Assembly (NCBI GenBank): GCA_002363865.1
Contig: DEWY01000013.1
Location: forward strand, 1-64,000
DNA length: 64,000 bases
Direction of reading: 5' to 3'
Source: Caulobacteraceae bacterium UBA3198
GTDB taxonomy: Bacteria > Pseudomonadota > Alphaproteobacteria > Caulobacterales > Caulobacteraceae
Part shown: positions 63,176-64,000 of the stretch, one piece after another
How the letters are laid out: each line of letters begins with the position of its first letter
How positions within the stretch are numbered: position 1 is the stretch's first letter
Position numbers and translations under genes: made by a program
The notes under the pieces: model-generated
Database searches by the model: none
Told to the model about the DNA's origin: nothing
Seen by the model: the letters and a program-made list of their open reading frames with translations, nothing else

Positions 63176-64000
63176 CTAGATCTCCTGGTTGTAGCCACCC
63201 ACCTGCGGGTGCTTGCCCAGCCGGGGCTTCACTTCCTTGTGGAACAGGGCGCGCATGTCGTCGGCGGAACTCGTGCTTTCCACGACCACGACGATCTCGG
63301 GCTTGTTGGAGGAGGCCCGCACCAGCACCCACGAGCCGTCCTCCAGCGCGACGCGGACGCCATTCACGGTGATCAGGTCGGCGATCTTCCGCTCCAGGAT
63401 CGTGCCGCCCTCGGCCCGCAGGGCCTCGTACTCGGCGACGATCTTGTCGACCACGCCGTATTTCTCCTCGTCCGGGCAATGGGGGGACATGGTCAGGGAG
63501 GTGTAGGCGATCGGCAGGGCCTTCTTCAGGTCCGAAAGCTTCTTGTCGGGGTTGCGGTCCAGCATCGCCAGAATGGCGGCGGCGGCCACCAGGCCGTCGT
63601 CATAGCCGCGGCCGATGGGGTCATTGAAGAAGAAGTGGCCGCTCTTCTCGAAGCCGGCCAGAGCCTTCAGCTCGGCGGTCTTGCGCTTGATATAGGAGTG
63701 GCCGGTCTTCCAGTAGACGGTCTTGGCGCCGTTGGCGGCCAGGACCTCGTCGGTGGCGTAGAGGCCGGTGGACTTCACATCGACCACGAAGGTGGCGTCC
63801 TTGTGCAGGACCGACAGGTCGCGGGCCAGCATCAGGCCGATCTTGTCGGCGAAGATCTCCTCGCCCTCGTCGTCCACCACGCCGCAGCGGTCGCCGTCGC
63901 CATCGAAGCCGAGCGCGCAGTCGGCGCCATACTGGCGCACGGCCGCAGCCATCTCGTGCAGCATTTCCTGATCTTCAGGGTTCGGATTGTAGCGCGGGAA
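63176..64000 (-). CDS. Phosphomannomutase/phosphoglucomutase, N-terminus outside window (partial)
   Basis: The window holds the C-terminal 274 residues; the frame stays open to the right edge. Seen are metal loop GFDGDGDRCG, sugar-specificity EKSGHFFF, and phosphate-binding RASSNKPEIVV, the last with Asn in place of the usual Thr. This is the AlgC-type alpha-D-phosphohexomutase, interconverting mannose-1-/6-P and glucose-1-/6-P. It feeds GDP-mannose or UDP-glucose synthesis, which fits the neighbouring ugd and galU. Confidence 0.93.
   Translation of the reverse strand, partial: FPRYNPNPEDQEMLHEMAAAVRQYGADCALGFDGDGDRCGVVDDEGEEIFADKIGLMLARDLSVLHKDATFVVDVKSTGLYATDEVLAANGAKTVYWKTGHSYIKRKTAELKALAGFEKSGHFFFNDPIGRGYDDGLVAAAAILAMLDRNPDKKLSDLKKALPIAYTSLTMSPHCPDEEKYGVVDKIVAEYEALRAEGGTILERKIADLITVNGVRVALEDGSWVLVRASSNKPEIVVVVESTSSADDMRALFHKEVKPRLGKHPQVGGYNQEI

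Overview
The window is GC-rich DNA from an alphaproteobacterium, most likely a member of the Caulobacterales (Phenylobacterium or Caulobacter relatives). The clues are the strong G/C bias at third codon positions, a DUF1134/EipA gene with a CtrA-type TTAA-N7-TTAA box in front of it, a TonB receptor next to a serine hydrolase and a TetR regulator, and housekeeping proteins (IF3, PheST, L20, L35, GlmS, GlmM) of alphaproteobacterial type. The genus is inferred, not proven.

Positions 1 to about 10,250 look like the right-hand part of an integrated element and are visibly less GC-rich than the rest. They hold the end of an unknown gene, a CHAT caspase-like protease, two unknown proteins (one seems to start at ATA), a small exported protein, an RloC-like zinc-hook ATPase, a tyrosine recombinase broken by one extra G, two tiny membrane proteins, an AlpA-like DNA-binding protein, a higBA toxin-antitoxin pair and a P4-type integrase at the edge. 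The left end of the element lies outside the window.

Positions 10,375 to 17,400 are mostly chromosomal: a TPR protein, a TesA-like esterase facing a LolD/FtsX-type ABC exporter, a renalase-like flavoprotein whose 3' end is frameshifted, and a VOC protein. The 5' end of the VOC gene is duplicated on the far side of a SUKH gene. Positions 17,559 to 20,420 are a compact three-gene operon: sce7726 family (PD-(D/E)XK-like), sce7725 family, and a zinc-ribbon RES-domain protein. It resembles a defence or toxin cassette without a described function and is the strongest candidate here for a new system.

Positions 20,592 to 36,475 form a catabolic region: aldo/keto reductase, serine hydrolase, TonB-dependent receptor, TetR regulator, GST-like protein, a formylglycine-generating enzyme with two Cys-type sulfatases that would need it, a metallo-beta-lactamase-fold hydrolase, a DUF2855 protein and a PhyH-type dioxygenase. 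Together they suggest uptake and breakdown of a sulfated or lipophilic compound. Positions 36,481 to 43,768 carry a receiver-domain remnant, a universal stress protein, a host-attachment-type protein, an unknown 415-residue protein, a soluble PAS chemoreceptor, a CehA-type PHP hydrolase and EipA.

Positions 43,804 to 51,574 are translation genes on the minus strand (infC, rpmI, rplT, pheS, pheT), with two tandem MFS exporters lying between infC and rpmI. infC appears to start at ATT. Positions 51,668 to 64,000 hold envelope and sugar-nucleotide genes: two glycosyltransferases, two NAD-dependent epimerase-type proteins (one SqdB), galU, glmS, glmM, ugd and a phosphomannomutase/phosphoglucomutase running off the right edge. 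GalU and SqdB would make UDP-sulfoquinovose, GlmS and GlmM lead to UDP-GlcNAc, and Ugd makes UDP-glucuronate. No rRNA, tRNA, CRISPR array or intact insertion sequence was found.
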